A stretch of 64,000 nt of DNA from Nomia melanderi (Eukaryota > Arthropoda > Insecta > Hymenoptera > Halictidae). Each line of letters begins with the position of its first letter. Position 1 is the first letter of the stretch. The stretch spans positions 15,632,606 through 15,696,605 of the forward strand of contig NC_135009.1 in NCBI RefSeq assembly GCF_051020985.1, in the 5' to 3' direction. Below are positions 1-11,791 of the stretch, piece after piece. The notes below the pieces were generated by a model that saw nothing but the letters and a program-made list of their open reading frames with translations, ran no database searches and was not told where the DNA came from. The translations under genes were made by a program, and so were the position numbers.

Positions 1-572
1 CGAGTTCAAGTTTCGTTCGAATAACAGGCAACAGCGCCGCCCTCGTTGTTCCCGGTTCGACTCGATCGGAAGTTGGTTCGACAGCGATAAGCGCCGGGAC
101 GGTTCGTTAGGCCGCATACGGGCATTACGGGCTCGCCGATACCGAAGTTACCGTCACGGCTCCCCGACGCGGTCCGCGCTAACTTTTCACCAGCTTTCTT
201 CAGCCCCGCAAGAAGCACGAGCCTCGCGGCGCGACCAAACTTTCTCGCCCCCTAAAAACCTGCGGCGCCGCGTCCCGCTCCGACCGGCGTTATTCGATTA
301 CGAGGACGTCGGGAACCCGACGCGACGCGGCCTCCGACGATCATTGGAAACCTGTGGCGAAACTATTCGAACCGAAAGGGAAGTTGCTCGCGCGGACAAG
401 ATTAACCCTTTGCCCTACAATGTGACACGTGGCGAATATATCGAATGGGACTTAACAAGAATAACCTTTCGACAGGATTCCTGCTCTGCCAGAATTTAGA
501 CCTATCTGCGATACTCGCGATGACGCAGCTTTCTCTCAACCCCTTGCCCTATGATTTATTTCTCAACTGTGC

Positions 573-877
573 TTAACCCTTCGACGAAGATTCCTTGAAA
601 TGTACAAAACCTTCAAAGATGAAGCTAAATGATGTATCAATTCCTTAATTAATAGAAGGAACCGAAAATACGTGCTTCTTGCTGTTCCGGTGGTTCAATT
701 AGTTGTATATTTTAGCAGATGAAACTAAATTCTATATCGATCGCATAAATGTTAAAAATAAGGGAACTACGTACTGGTCTCTTGCTGTTTGAGTAATTGG
801 ATCATTCGTTTGCCACGTACTGTTCCATATATGAAAATCTGATCTCGAAATATCGACGTTCGTCTGCAAAGGGTTAA
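573..877 (+). mobile_element. TTAA MITE family B, with internal duplication
   Basis: TTAA borders; left TTAACCCTTCGACGAAG and right GTTCGTCTGCAAAGGGTTAA. The GATGAA(G/A)CTAAAT segment occurs twice, so the copy is about 90 bp longer than the nested B copy at 22.2 kb. Confidence 0.8.
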
Positions 878-1107
878 TAAAAGAATTTTGTGGTTAATAA
901 TTTAGTAGAAAAAGGAAAGAATGCTATACCTATTCTGTCTACGTTTACTAGAAATATTAGCGATACCATGCCCACTAAATGACTCCACCGTCGAACCTTG
1001 ACCTATCATCCCCTATGCTTCACTCACCACTCCTACCTTGTAACATACAACCATGAGCCTCGAGTCCCAAATAAACGAATTTTCCTGTTAACACTAGGGA
1101 CATCTTT

Positions 1108-1312
1108 ATTTTTCCTTCGTCAAAAATTTGTCACTAGAAATATTCAATTTATTTCTATGAGATACAGATGACATTTCTCTCAACGAACTTAACGAGGAAT
1201 TTATTCACAAAATAAGGGGAACAATGGTATTTTATTTCCCCATTTCACGTAATTCTACAATTTTGATGGACCAATCGACTAGTAACTGAGAGGCACCTTT
1301 CGAGTGCAAAGG
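1108..1312 (-). mobile_element. TTAA MITE family A, degenerate copy
   Basis: Family A in reverse orientation: a left part with TTTGTCACTAGAAATATTCAA and a right end GGCACCTTTCGAGTGCAAAGG. Both flanking TTAA sites are lost or altered. Confidence 0.6.
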
Positions 1313-2024
1313 TCCCGTCACGCATCGCACATAGACTCGACGGAACCGGTCGCACTGCTCCCATTCCTCGAACCCCAAAGAGGAGGGCTGGGCGGAACGC
1401 GAGGCGAAAATTTCATAAAACACCGACAATTTTCCGGTCACCGAGCTTCTCGTTTATGGAGGAAATTAAACAACCGGGCGAATGCCGGTAACGGGGGAAA
1501 GTAATCTTTCCCTCGGCGTCGAAGAAATTCGCCTTGCATTATTTCCCCGGCAAATTGCGCGACTCCTTTTCCTCTTCTTTTTCCCGCGGACGGGACGGGG
1601 GGGAAACGTTTCCCCGGTAACCGGACGTCGCCGCGCCGAGGACAGACAAAAGAAACGATTCCCCGGGAACCGTCGGCCGGCGAATTTCGTCCGCCGGTTC
1701 CAAAAGGAGGACCGGGTCTCGTCGCGCGGCTGGGAATTGCGCAGCTGGCGCGGACCGGGCTTCTTCGAGGCGGCCCGGCGACTCGCGAAACCGCTTAAAT
1801 CCGCAACGGGAGCTACCCTTTTTTGCGAGCATCGTCCACACGGTTAACCTACGGCCCCGGGTTCCACGCGCGCCAACAATCTCGACGGTTGGATGCGCCT
1901 CCTTTCAGCTGAGTCGACGACACACCGTTTCGACCGATTATCGGCTAAACAGGTTAATTTCGCCGTTTCGATTCTGTACGGTTTCAACGTGAAGTGGCTT
2001 CGACGATTTTGAATCTTCTGAGCT

Positions 2025-2350
2025 TTAACCCTTAGCACAGATTTTTTGAAATGTACAAAACCTTCGACAGTTGAAGTTAAAGTATGTATCAATTGTAGAA
2101 TTGTTAGGACAAAAGGAAAGTACGTACTGATCTCTTGCTATTCAAGTAACTAAATCATTAATTAAATCATCCGAGATCATTTAACCCTTGCGGACGGAGA
2201 TTCTTTGAAATGTACAAAACCTTCGACAGATGAAGCTAAATTATATATCAATTGTAGAATTGTTAGGACAAAAGGAAAGTACGTACTGATGCTACTCGAG
2301 TAATTAAATCATTTTTTCGTGACTTAGTCTTCGAAATGTGAAAATTTCTC
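2025..2350 (+). mobile_element. Two family B copies in direct tandem
   Basis: Left copy 2,025-2,180 and right copy 2,181-2,350 begin TTAACCCTTAGCACAG and TTAACCCTTGCGGACGGAG and share a long identical interior (CAATTGTAGAATTGTTAGGA). Neither has a B-type right end. Confidence 0.78.
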
Positions 2351-2351
2351 T

Positions 2352-2584
2352 TTAACCTTTAGCACTCCACATAGTTTCTTGAGACGTCAGCAACTCCTAC
2401 CAATTTTGATAGTAGTCCTACTGAAAGTTAACAATGTTGAAACATTTCTTAGACCTTTAATTCCCTCAGTACAAACTTTGCATGTTTGGAAGATCTAATA
2501 ATCTTAAGGTGGTTTTCTTAAAATTCACTAAAATATTTATTAGAATTGGTGCAATATTGGAGCCTGCAGAGTTCAAAGGGTTAA
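2352..2584 (+). mobile_element. TTAA MITE family C
   Basis: 233 bp from TTAACCTTTAGCACTCC to GAGTTCAAAGGGTTAA. Interior includes CAATTTTGATAGTAGTCC and GCAATATTGGAGCCTGCAGA. The right part recurs near 5,210-5,271, and the left part recurs reversed at 3,206-3,280 and, for its terminus, near 7,650-7,696. Confidence 0.7.
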
Positions 2585-3205
2585 CAACGACGCGAAGAAG
2601 AAGGCGGCTAGGATCGTGTCGCGTCGACCGATCGAAGAACGTCGACGCGGCTGTCAACGTTCGGCGAACTTTCGGTATGGTTTCCCGGAGCCAATTTAAA
2701 AGTTGCGAGGTCCTCAGCCGCGTTACGATTCGAAGACGGTCCTCGGGCGATAACGGGGCGCCGGCTGAAATGAAATCGGACTCTTTTAATGCCGTTCCCT
2801 TTTAATTCCCGTTTTTCCGCGGGTAACGAACACCGCGGCGTATACTTTCCGCTCGACATCGATAACTTTCGACGCTCCGGGGGGAAAAGTAAATTTCCGT
2901 CGACGCTGCGAACGGGGGAGAACCGTCGGACCCGTCCGCGAAACAGTCTTTGCCCGTTTAACGCGAACCCCGCGGGAGGAAAAGGAGACTTTTCTCTGCG
3001 GAGCACGTTCTCAAACGGTTATTAATTACTCGGCGGAGATTGGTTTGAAATTTATTACAATTACTATTTAGTACGAAGTCCCCGGGGAGTTTGATTCAGC
3101 GAAATCGATGGCGGCCACCGGGAAGGATCGAGTGTCTTCGACCGTTGCCGACGTCGAGGAACGGGAAAGTTTCAAGGGAAACGGCGAGGAACCGGCAATT
3201 TTATG

Positions 3206-3280
3206 ACATTGTTAATTTTCAGTAGGACTACCGTCAAAATTGGTAAAGTCACTGAAACCATCTGGAGTGCTAAGGGTTAA
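3206..3280 (-). mobile_element. Family C end fragment
   Basis: Reverse match to the left 75 bp of family C (TTTTCAGTAGGACTACCGTC), ending TGGAGTGCTAAGGGTTAA. Its TTAA is shared with the family D element on the right. Confidence 0.7.
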
Positions 3281-3498
3281 CACTAGAACTACCGACCAGT
3301 CAAATTGATTTTTTCAAATTCCTCTGTAGAAACTCCAACAGCGCGTCTATCGGAACTTCGATTGATTTACAATTCAGCTTTCGTATTGATGAATCGGTTT
3401 CTTTAATAACTTCTCAGAGAAGTTTGTCATCTTCTTAATAATTGCAAAAAGGCGTCAGGAATGAGTCATTTTGACGCGTCTGGTAGGTTTAGTGTTAA
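3277..3498. mobile_element. TTAA MITE family D, complete
   Basis: 222 bp bounded by TTAA, with inverted ends ACACTAGAACTACC and GGTAGGTTTAGTGT. Unlike family A, it starts AC rather than CC. It abuts a family C fragment and shares its TTAA. Confidence 0.8.
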
Positions 3499-3562
3499 AC
3501 GCGACTCGCCGAGGACCTGTACTTTATGTTCTCTATTTTAACTTTATTAAAACTTTTATTTT

Positions 3563-3775
3563 AACACCACTTGATTTTACATAGTAAAACTATAAAAGAT
3601 GATATTTAATGTTGAACTTTCTATAATGCCTCGATACCTGAAGTATTAGAATAAAATAGCTGTTTCTCGATATACTTGCGATTTCCCTTCGAGTTAATTT
3701 CAACGAATACCGTCTCCGCTTCGTCAAGAAATGTCAAACATTTCCAGTGAGAAATTTTCGAGCGCAAAGGGTTAA
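3563..3775 (+). mobile_element. TTAA MITE family A, left end truncated
   Basis: Starts inside the element at CACCACTTGATTTTACATAG and ends in CGAGCGCAAAGGGTTAA. The left inverted repeat is missing. Confidence 0.75.
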
Positions 3776-5209
3776 GATACAGGATGCAAAGTATAATAGC
3801 TGATTGTCTACGAGGATTTAAAAATTAGGTAAATCGTCCCGTAAGTTCAGTTTATTTTTCTACGTATACACCGAACATTCGATTCAATAGAAAATTCTCA
3901 CAATATCACTTGTCCCTTTCAAATACTTTCTACCAACTAAAGCACGAGAGGTTAGTCAGCAAAGTGCAAGCACACTGTGATTACAAAACGTAACGCGGCA
4001 GGTAAGCACACCGCCGCACGAGCTCGCGGGGCGACTTAATAATTGGAAATTGTAACGAAAGCAACAAGAAAGCCGCTGCCGGCGGTCCAATGAGACGCGA
4101 CCTTGCAACGGACCAACCACGCTAACCTCCTGACTTGATAACCCGAACGAAATGAGACTCCCCCAAGACGCGGCTGAAACTCGACGAAACCTTCGCTGTT
4201 CCCTGGTCCCCGGTCTCGTCTCGATTGCGGCAGGTTCGCCGACAGCGAGTAATATATTCATGCCCGACAATGTCGTCTGGCCCCTTTGTTTCCCCCGCGG
4301 TTCTAATTTTTCCAGGTCCGCCCCCGAGCCGGAGCCGCCGCGCGGAGGACAGGATCGCCGTTTCTTCGCGAGCGACGAGAGAAACGAGCCTGGATCCTCG
4401 ATTCTGTCTCACCTCTGTCCGCGATCGCGTCCGCGACGAGATTAGTCGTTGATTCTGTTGTAGCGACTTCGCCACCACGTTGTTGATTGATTTGTCCGTC
4501 CGTGGTTCTCTGTCTTGGACCGGGTATATAACCCCGGTAAAACAGAGGAACGCGGCGGACGGCATTCAAGCATATTTGGAGCATTTTCGGCGCGCGGCAT
4601 ACAACAGTAGACGAGCGACATCTGATTTTCAATTGGAACAGTAGAAAAACGGCATCTTCACTCCAAAAAATACATCGTACAACCGCGCTGTATAAAGATA
4701 CGAATAAATACCAGATTTTTGATACTTCCGCGAACGCAAAACGTGGGTGTGAATTGTGTTTCACTGTCTCCTCGTTACCCTACACTCCACACCCACACTG
4801 TTTTCGATTTCGCGATTCACGCTCGGACCCTACGGCTTCTCACGGTGACAGGGTAATAAGGTTGTTGATTTTTGGGCGCGTAACACCTCCGGTCGATCAA
4901 AAAGGCGCCTCTGTTCTCGGAAGCTCGCGTCGCAGCGTCGCAGAGGCGAGGCGAAAGTTTCCCGCGGTTAGATTAGAAATCTCCCTGCGGTTTCCGGCGG
5001 CGGCGGAGAACGGGGGAAAGGAACACGAACACGGTGTAAACGGCGCGGGGGAAAAAACTGCTTCCATACACGACACCAACGTTCCTCCGGCTTATCTGGA
5101 ATTAATCCCCAGACGCTCGCGTCCTCCCGCTAATTGCTTTCCCGCTGGAAATACTTCCGTTTCCGTGGCCCGCGGCTACGGGAATAATAATTGTAGTTTC
5201 TTTAAGATT
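3776..5209. other. Non-coding DNA, no gene seen
   Basis: Mixed composition. A TATA-like GGGTATATAACCCC lies at about 4,523-4,536, but no initiator or exon follows that I can support. Confidence 0.5.
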
Positions 5210-5271
5210 CATTAAAATATCTAATATTATTCCCGGCGCAATATTGGAGCCTAGAGAGTTCAAAGGGTTTG
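5210..5271 (+). mobile_element. Family C right-end fragment
   Basis: GCGCAATATTGGAGCCTAGA then GAGTTCAAAGGG, matching the right end of the copy at 2,352-2,584. Confidence 0.6.
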
Positions 5272-5275
5272 AACT

Positions 5276-5509
5276 TTGTACTTCGCACTCGACCAGTCAC
5301 CACGTGATTCGATACAGAAACTATGAAGTTGAATATTTAATATTTCGAATTAAAGTTTGCACTGCTGCCCGAAATATTTAAATGGAACACCTCTGTCGCT
5401 CAATTTATCTATGAACTATCGTTAAATCAGTTTCAAACAATATGACCTATATCTCGTCAGAAAATGTTGAATATTTCCATTGAGAAACTTTCGAGTGTCA
5501 AAGGATTAA
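5276..5509 (+). mobile_element. TTAA MITE family A, first of an abutting pair
   Basis: Forward family A copy ending CGAGTGTCAAAGGATTAA. Its right TTAA (5,506-5,509) is also the left TTAA of the next copy. Confidence 0.8.
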
Positions 5510-5723
5510 CCCTTTGAACTCGAGAGGTGATTCTAAGTCACTATTCGATTTGATAATGCAAAACTATGAAGTCGAATATTTAATATTTCAAATTAAAGTT
5601 TGCTTTGCTGCGTGAAATATTTAAATGAAGCACCTCTGTCGCTCAATTTATCTATGAATTACCGTTAAATTAGTTTCAAACAATATGACCTATATTGAGA
5701 AACTTTCGAGTGCAAAGGGTTAA
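5506..5723 (+). mobile_element. TTAA MITE family A, second of an abutting pair
   Basis: Begins TTAACCCTTTGAACTCGAG and ends CGAGTGCAAAGGGTTAA. It lies head to tail with the previous copy and shares one TTAA. The two interiors are closer to each other than to other copies (both carry GAAATATTTAAATG followed by CACCTCTGTCGCTC). Confidence 0.85.
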
Positions 5724-7649
5724 TTTCCGAAAATGTGACACATAGTTCTGTCGAAACGGTTTCGAGAAATTAAAAATGGAGGCGGTATTCGTCACGCATA
5801 GATCGTCAGTCGCGTTCCGTCGAAGACCAGCCCAATCATTCTAACGAACTAAATAATCACGCAGTGCACTTTCATTCGAGAGAAGCCATCCTGACCCTTC
5901 GAAACTTCACTATTGTCTATAATTCGACGAACATAGTCTCGCAACGCGCGAGCACGCCGACGTGCTCCCGGAAATTCTTGGTTGCTCGGTTAAACCCGCG
6001 TTCCCGTGAATTCGCGAATGCCCGGAAGTGACGATACCTCGCCGGCAGCGCAGCGAGCACGGCCGACTAATTGACAGGTCGGCGCAGCGGAAAACCGACG
6101 CGAAAAGGGAGACGCGCGCGTGTTTTATTTATTCGGAAGGAAATTAAGGGAACGTCGGTCGCGTCCGCTTCCATTTTCCATTGGGACGCGGAACAACGGT
6201 TACGAGTCGGGTTAAAATTACGCGCTTACTAAACAACGTTTCGAAATGAACGCAAAGCAACGGGACGCACACCGTCCCGGCGCGGCGCGCTTTGTGCAAT
6301 TCCGCGGGATAACTATTCGTGTAATTTTCTGGACCCGGCGAATACTTTTCAGCAATTCGCCCGTGGCGTTTGCCGGCCGGCCTGGACAATTGATCGTCGA
6401 TCCCGCTTAGAAGCGTCTCGCGAAACTGCGCCACTCGTAAATATTTCCGCCCAGAAGATTTAGAACGGTATCGGTCGAACAGCGGCGATTGCTACATTTA
6501 TGTTATTCGTTTGCTTCCGAATTACGTTTACTATCGGAAACAATTTGATTTACACGAGGAGCCTCGTCCAGCGTGCCAACAGATGTTTTTCGAATCTGAA
6601 CAACTCGGAGACTCGGTAAACTAGTGTATCACTGCCGCCATTAAATCGAGCCAGTTATCAAACGATCCACTTCATTCGCGCGGTAACCGCTCGAACGGAA
6701 AGCACTTCCAAAGCGTTCCAACGGATAGTGGAAACCCATAAACCACCGCGCCTCGGTAAGTAGAATTCGCCTGTCGATCGCGAAACGCCGCGCCTCGATT
6801 AGACGGAGCGACGCGTTGATTCGCGGTATCGGTTCGCATTGCGCAGGAAAATTCCGTCCCCGGCGCGCCGCGCGTCCGGTGAAAGAGTAACGAGACGAAA
6901 TTGAAGAGCGCTTATGGGATCCCGAATAATTAAATGCCCGGCCCGTGTTTCCCGCGGCCGGCGATGAATTAGCGATAAGCTTCGGGAGACTTCGCGGGGC
7001 GAAGCTCGGTTTATCCAAACCGAACTAAATGGAAGTAGTTCCCTGATTGTTTGCCCGCCGGCTACGGAAAAGGTCGGCAAGTAATGAACCTAACCGGCGG
7101 ACCTAAAAAAGGGGAAACAACCGCCGGTGCATACGTCCCCCGGGGATGGCCGGGATGCGTTTTCTTTCCTCCCACCCTCTCCGGTTGCACCTGCTCCCCG
7201 TGTTTCCGCTGGCGGCGGTCCGTTGAATGGAACGCGCAATTTAATTTAATTAAATCCCAGTTGACAAAAAGTTTCGCTGGAATTCAAGCGGAGCTGCTGC
7301 TGCTGCTGCTGCCGCTGTTGCTCGTGCTAGCGAGAACAACGCGCCGCGAAACTTATCGGCAATTGCCGGGAAACCGCCGCGGTACCGCCGCGCCACGGCG
7401 CTCTCGCCTTTTTCGGTTACAGCATTTCCACGCGAGCCGAATCGCTCGAACGGCGCGTTTACAAGCTGCGATGGAACGTCGGAGAGCAACGTTGATGAAA
7501 TATGATTTTTCGTTGCGTTTGTCAGACGGTGGAACCGAACGAAGGTTGCTAATTAGGCGGAAATAACACACTATCGGCGGGCATCATGAGCTTGACTCAC
7601 ACGTATAGCAGGCGAAAATTAGTTTTTTCTTAAATTAATAAATTTGGGA
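5724..7649. other. GC-rich non-coding DNA
   Basis: No gene, RNA or transposon recognised apart from the CTG run. Long frames on both strands look accidental. Confidence 0.5.
7293..7316. repeat. (CTG)n trinucleotide run
   Basis: Eight CTG-type triplets with one CCG interruption, in non-coding DNA. Confidence 0.9.
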
Positions 7650-7696
7650 CTAAACACTGGTCAGATCATAAAACATCCTGGAGTGCTAAGGGTTAA
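7650..7696 (-). mobile_element. Family C terminus
   Basis: ACATCCTGGAGTGCTAAGG then TTAA, matching the C left terminus in reverse. Only about 45 bp can be recognised. Confidence 0.4.
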
Positions 7697-7744
7697 ATTA
7701 CTCTAAAAATCTTCATGACGAGTCCCTCATTGTACGGCAGAGGG

Positions 7745-7931
7745 TTAACCCTTTGCAGACGAACGTCGCCATTTTGCTGAGATCAAACTTCCACGTTTGG
7801 AATACCAAGTTGCGAACAGATTTAATCCGAACAACAAGACAGTTTCCCTGTTCTCTATGATTTCAGCATTTTAATTCAGCAGAATCTGCAAGAGGTTTCG
7901 TGTACTTTCAACGATCTTCGCAAAGAGTTAA
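7745..7931 (-). mobile_element. TTAA MITE family B, reverse
   Basis: 187 bp between TTAA sites; left TTAACCCTTTGCAGACGAAC and right CTTCGCAAAGAGTTAA. Confidence 0.78.
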
Positions 7932-8516
7932 TCGAGGTTCGCAGAGATTCTGTGATAGGAGAAACTCGATCGAACGAGGAACGCCGCGATATGACGGGAA
8001 GGATCGCCGATAAATCTCGAGTCGGAACTATGAGAGCGGAACCGTTCGACGAATGCGACGCGGCCGGATCGTCGCGACGGCCGAGAAACACGCGGCGGGA
8101 GCCGGCTATTTCAATATTTCACGGGGAACACGAGTTTCGGAAGAGGACGGCCGCGTGGAGAGGGATAAGTCGCCGGAACAAGAGGGATTCCTCGGGAGTT
8201 CGAACAGCGTGGCACAGTTAGTTAGATAGTTGGTATTTACTGGCTGCGGATAGAGATACGTACATGTCCGGCCGGGCGTACCGACCTCGCCCTGCGGAAC
8301 GCAGCTGGCTCTCAGCTCGAGCAACGATCGCAACCGCGTCTTCGTCGAGCTGAGTTTCGCCGGACGAGTCCGCCCGCGACGCGCGAATTATTCCGATATC
8401 ACAAAACGCGGCCGCGCTTCGACTCGTTCGCCCGCCTTCGGAACGTTACTAACGCTTCGCACCGGAGAGACGACTGTGTCGCCATTTTACGCCGGGGAAT
8501 TCGAAAGTTTGACGCA

Positions 8517-8728
8517 TAACCCTTTGCGCACGAATGTCGACGTCTCGACGAGACGAAATTTTCATATTTGGAAGACTGAATCGCGAACAAATGATTTTAG
8601 TCACTCGAACAGCAAGAGATCGGCGCTTAGTTTTCTTTTTTTCTATTATTTAAGCAAGTGATGTGTAATTTAGCTTCATTTGTTGAAGGTTTTGTACGTT
8701 TCCAGGAATCTCCGACCGCAGGGGTTAA
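8517..8728 (-). mobile_element. TTAA MITE family B, reverse
   Basis: Left ATAACCCTTTGCGCACGAAT (TTAA mutated) and right GACCGCAGGGGTTAA. The interior has AATTTAGCTTCATTTGTTGA, the reverse of the B core. Confidence 0.82.
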
Positions 8729-9189
8729 TATTATATTAATCACTGTAGGGTATGCGAGAGATTAAGGTGTGAATGAAGAATGTTATGGCCGAGCGACAGG
8801 GATCGACTGAGAAGAATGTTTAGGAGCGAGTAACAGAGCTTGAGAGATCGAGGTGCTAATGAAGAGTGTCTTGGGATCGAATGTTAAAGACTGTGAGTGA
8901 GAGGGTGAGCGTCAAAGACAGAAAGAATAATTCGGAATGAAATAAGATGAAGGCAGCGAGGAAGTCGCAGACAAGCGTTGAAGGAGTCAAGAGTATTAAA
9001 GTGTATTAAAACCTAGAGCTCATTACTCCTCTCCTACACAGTACACACATTGAAAATCCTCCATCATTTTCACTCGATAGGAAAATCGATTGGCATCGAC
9101 GCAGGAAAATTGTAAGGTATCAACGCGTGAAACATTTCTCGCTGTATTAATCGAAATATCCTCGATATTTCATTATAAAATCTCGAATA

Positions 9190-9360
9190 TACAAGGATTC
9201 CTCGAAATACACAAAACCTTCAAAAGCTGAAGCCAAATCACACAATTCCTTAATCAATAGAAGGCACCGAAACTGCCTTCTTGCTGTTCCAGTCAATTAA
9301 TTCGCGCAGTCTTCGAAATATGAGCATTTCATCTCTCCGAACCGTCGACGTTCGCGTTAA
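9190..9360 (+). mobile_element. Family B, degraded copy
   Basis: B interior (ACACAAAACCTTCAAAAGCT, CCTTCTTGCTGTTCC) ending CGTCGACGTTCGCGTTAA. The left inverted repeat is not seen. Confidence 0.6.
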
Positions 9361-9968
9361 CCCTTCGAGTTCCGGTACATCGAATCAGCGGCCGAGGATC
9401 AGCCGTCGAGTGGCAAGGGTCGACGGGGCCCAGGAATCACGGAGCTGCAGGCGTACAGCAAAAACGACTCGATCTCGGACGCGGGGCAATCAGCGCGAAA
9501 CACGTTCAGCCGTCCCTCCTCTCCCTCCATCGGAACGGGGGCTCGCAGGATTCGTTTTTTCGCCGTGGAAGATTCATTCGTCTTCTTCGCTCTTATCGTC
9601 CAACTTACGCGAAGGGATTAATCTTCCCGCGCGCTTAATCATTTCTACGGAGGAATCCTCGCGAAATTTATCCGGGCCCGCCCGAGGTCCCGTTTCGCTC
9701 GGTGGCATCGGCGGCGGAGAATTTACAACGGCGGACGGAGGATGTATCGGGTGACCGCGGAGAATCGTATTATTCCTGAAGGGGTCGTAGGAAGCCGAGG
9801 CCGTCCGCCACGGGCTATTGTTCGTGGCTGGACGAGGAGAACTGTTGGACGCCTAGTTTAGCGGTTAGTGGCCCCGGGTCGGTCCGTATCGCCTCTCTCG
9901 ACCCGCCCCTAACTCCTTCTCCCGAGGAACGAAAGACGCCTCGGGGATCGGAAGATCTCGCAGTCCCG

Positions 9969-9984
9969 CGCCGCCGCCGCCGCC
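9969..9984. repeat. (CCG)n trinucleotide run
   Basis: Five CCG units in GC-rich DNA. Confidence 0.85.
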
Positions 9985-10389
9985 TACTCGGTCATTGTCA
10001 ACGGTGTCTCTCGCCGGTATTCATGCCCGCGATGTAACAAGCTCTTCCGCGCGCTCTTTCGGCAACTTTCGGGCCGCGACGTCGCGCTGTTCGTTAAGCC
10101 AACTTTCGAAGCGCGGCTGACTAGCTCGGAGAAAAGACACAGGAGCCGGGATTCGTTGGCTGGCTAACCTCGCGCGACCCGGATCGATTCAGAAGTTTTG
10201 CTTTCAAGTTTACCGAGAAACGCGGTGACAGATCGGAAGAAGCGAATTGGGAAGTAACCTAGCATGCTTGAAGTGTTCAGTGATAATGAGACTTTTGACC
10301 AATTAAATCGAGATTATGGTTCGCTCGATTAAATCATCTGAAAACACTTCTATATTATAAGTAATATTATAAGTGGTGAAGATCTTCAA

Positions 10390-10587
10390 CGTGATTCAAC
10401 GAATATATATATTACTCAGTTTATTCGAATTCAAAGTAAATATTGTTCCTCTGTAATCAACTATTATACTCAAAAGGAAATATAGGAATAACATCTGCTT
10501 AGAATTTTTCTTTTTCCAATAAATTATTAATAACGAAGTAGCCGTATCGATCAGAGTTGAGAAGGAAATCACAGGCCAAAGGGTTAA
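10390..10587. mobile_element. Family E, left end lost
   Basis: Interior matches the copy at 21,851 (GTAATCAACTATTATACTCA, AATAAATTATTAATAACGAA) and ends ACAGGCCAAAGGGTTAA. Confidence 0.75.
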
Positions 10588-11517
10588 TCGAACGATTTAA
10601 TATTTCTTCCATTTTCTATATTTCTCTCTGTGAAATCACTCAAGCACTCAACGGTTAATTCTTAATCCTCGACGAATGTTCAGTCTCTACCGCCAAAAAT
10701 TGTTTATTACGTAGCTCGGTCAACGATATGCACGCGAAACGAAGGAATCGTCGCTACCGACGTCATCCTACTTCTCCGCGCCCTCGGAAATAGAGTCGGG
10801 TCAGGGCGGAAGGGAAATTGCTGGCGCGTGTAAAAATCGACGCGCGGAGGGCGAAGGGGAGGAAAGCGGCGAGCCCTGTCCGAGTCGAACATCCAGCGAG
10901 GACAATCGAGGATGAAAGGGGAACACGGGAGAACCGGGGAACTGGAGAACGGCGGTAGCCCGCAGCTCGTTAGTCAGGATAATTAATTCCGAGAGCGAGT
11001 ATTAGCGGAGAGGCTCACGGTCTCGCCGGATCCCCGAGTCGGCGAGGACCGGCCAGCCGGATCGTCGCGGGGGCAATTTTCATTTTCGTTGATCACCGAG
11101 ACACCGCTCGGTCCGCTCTTTAGCGCGCCCCTTTCTTTCGGTCCGGGGAACGCCGCGGTTTATTACTATGATTCTCCTTTTCCCCGTTGCTCCGCGGAAG
11201 TCCCCCTCGAACGCTGCCACGCTGACGATCCCTTAACACTGCCAAGGGCAAAAACATCTGTAGACTCCGGAGAAGAGTCCCGGAAGCAACGCGGATCTAA
11301 CGAGCTTCGTTCTTCTTTCGGCTCGTCCTCGATGTGAATTTGTTTCGATATTAAACCAGGTCGAAATTGTTACCGGAAGCAGATACACCGCGGAGTCGAT
11401 AGTTCGCTTCTTGAAAACTATTTCAAGAACCAAATAGCCGATCTCGAGCTCTCTCCCAGGGCGCTTCCGTAACGCGAAGCATGCCGATCACTTCCCGTCT
11501 TCGAAATATTCTCATTT

Positions 11518-11550
11518 TTAACACTAGAACTACCGAGTATTTCATACAAT
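11518..11550 (+). mobile_element. Family D left end
   Basis: TTAACACTAGAACTACCGAG, identical over its first 19 bases to the 3,277 copy, then cut off by a family A copy. Confidence 0.6.
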
Positions 11551-11791
11551 TGACCCTTTTCAGTCGAGAGGTGACGCTCGGTGGCCAATTGATTTGACGC
11601 AGCAAAATTATAGAGTTCGATATTTAATTTAAAACTTTGTACAATGCATCGACATGTGAGATATTCAAACAAAACAGCCTCTCCCTTTAATTTATGTACG
11701 ATTTCTCGTTAAGTCAGTTCGAAGGGATGTCGTTGGTACTTCATTAAACAACGTCGAATATTTCTAAAAACTTCTGGAGTGCAAAGGGCTA
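11551..11791 (+). mobile_element. TTAA MITE family A
   Basis: Interior matches family A (TTGATTTGACGCAGCAAAA, TACAATGCATCGACATGTGA) and ends GGAGTGCAAAGGG. Flanks are TTGA and GCTA, not clean TTAA. A family D left end (11,518-11,550) abuts it on the left. Confidence 0.75.

Noticed and set aside
4515..4800. TATA-driven promoter and first exon
   Set aside because: TATATAA is present, but no initiator, conserved exon or downstream gene supports it.
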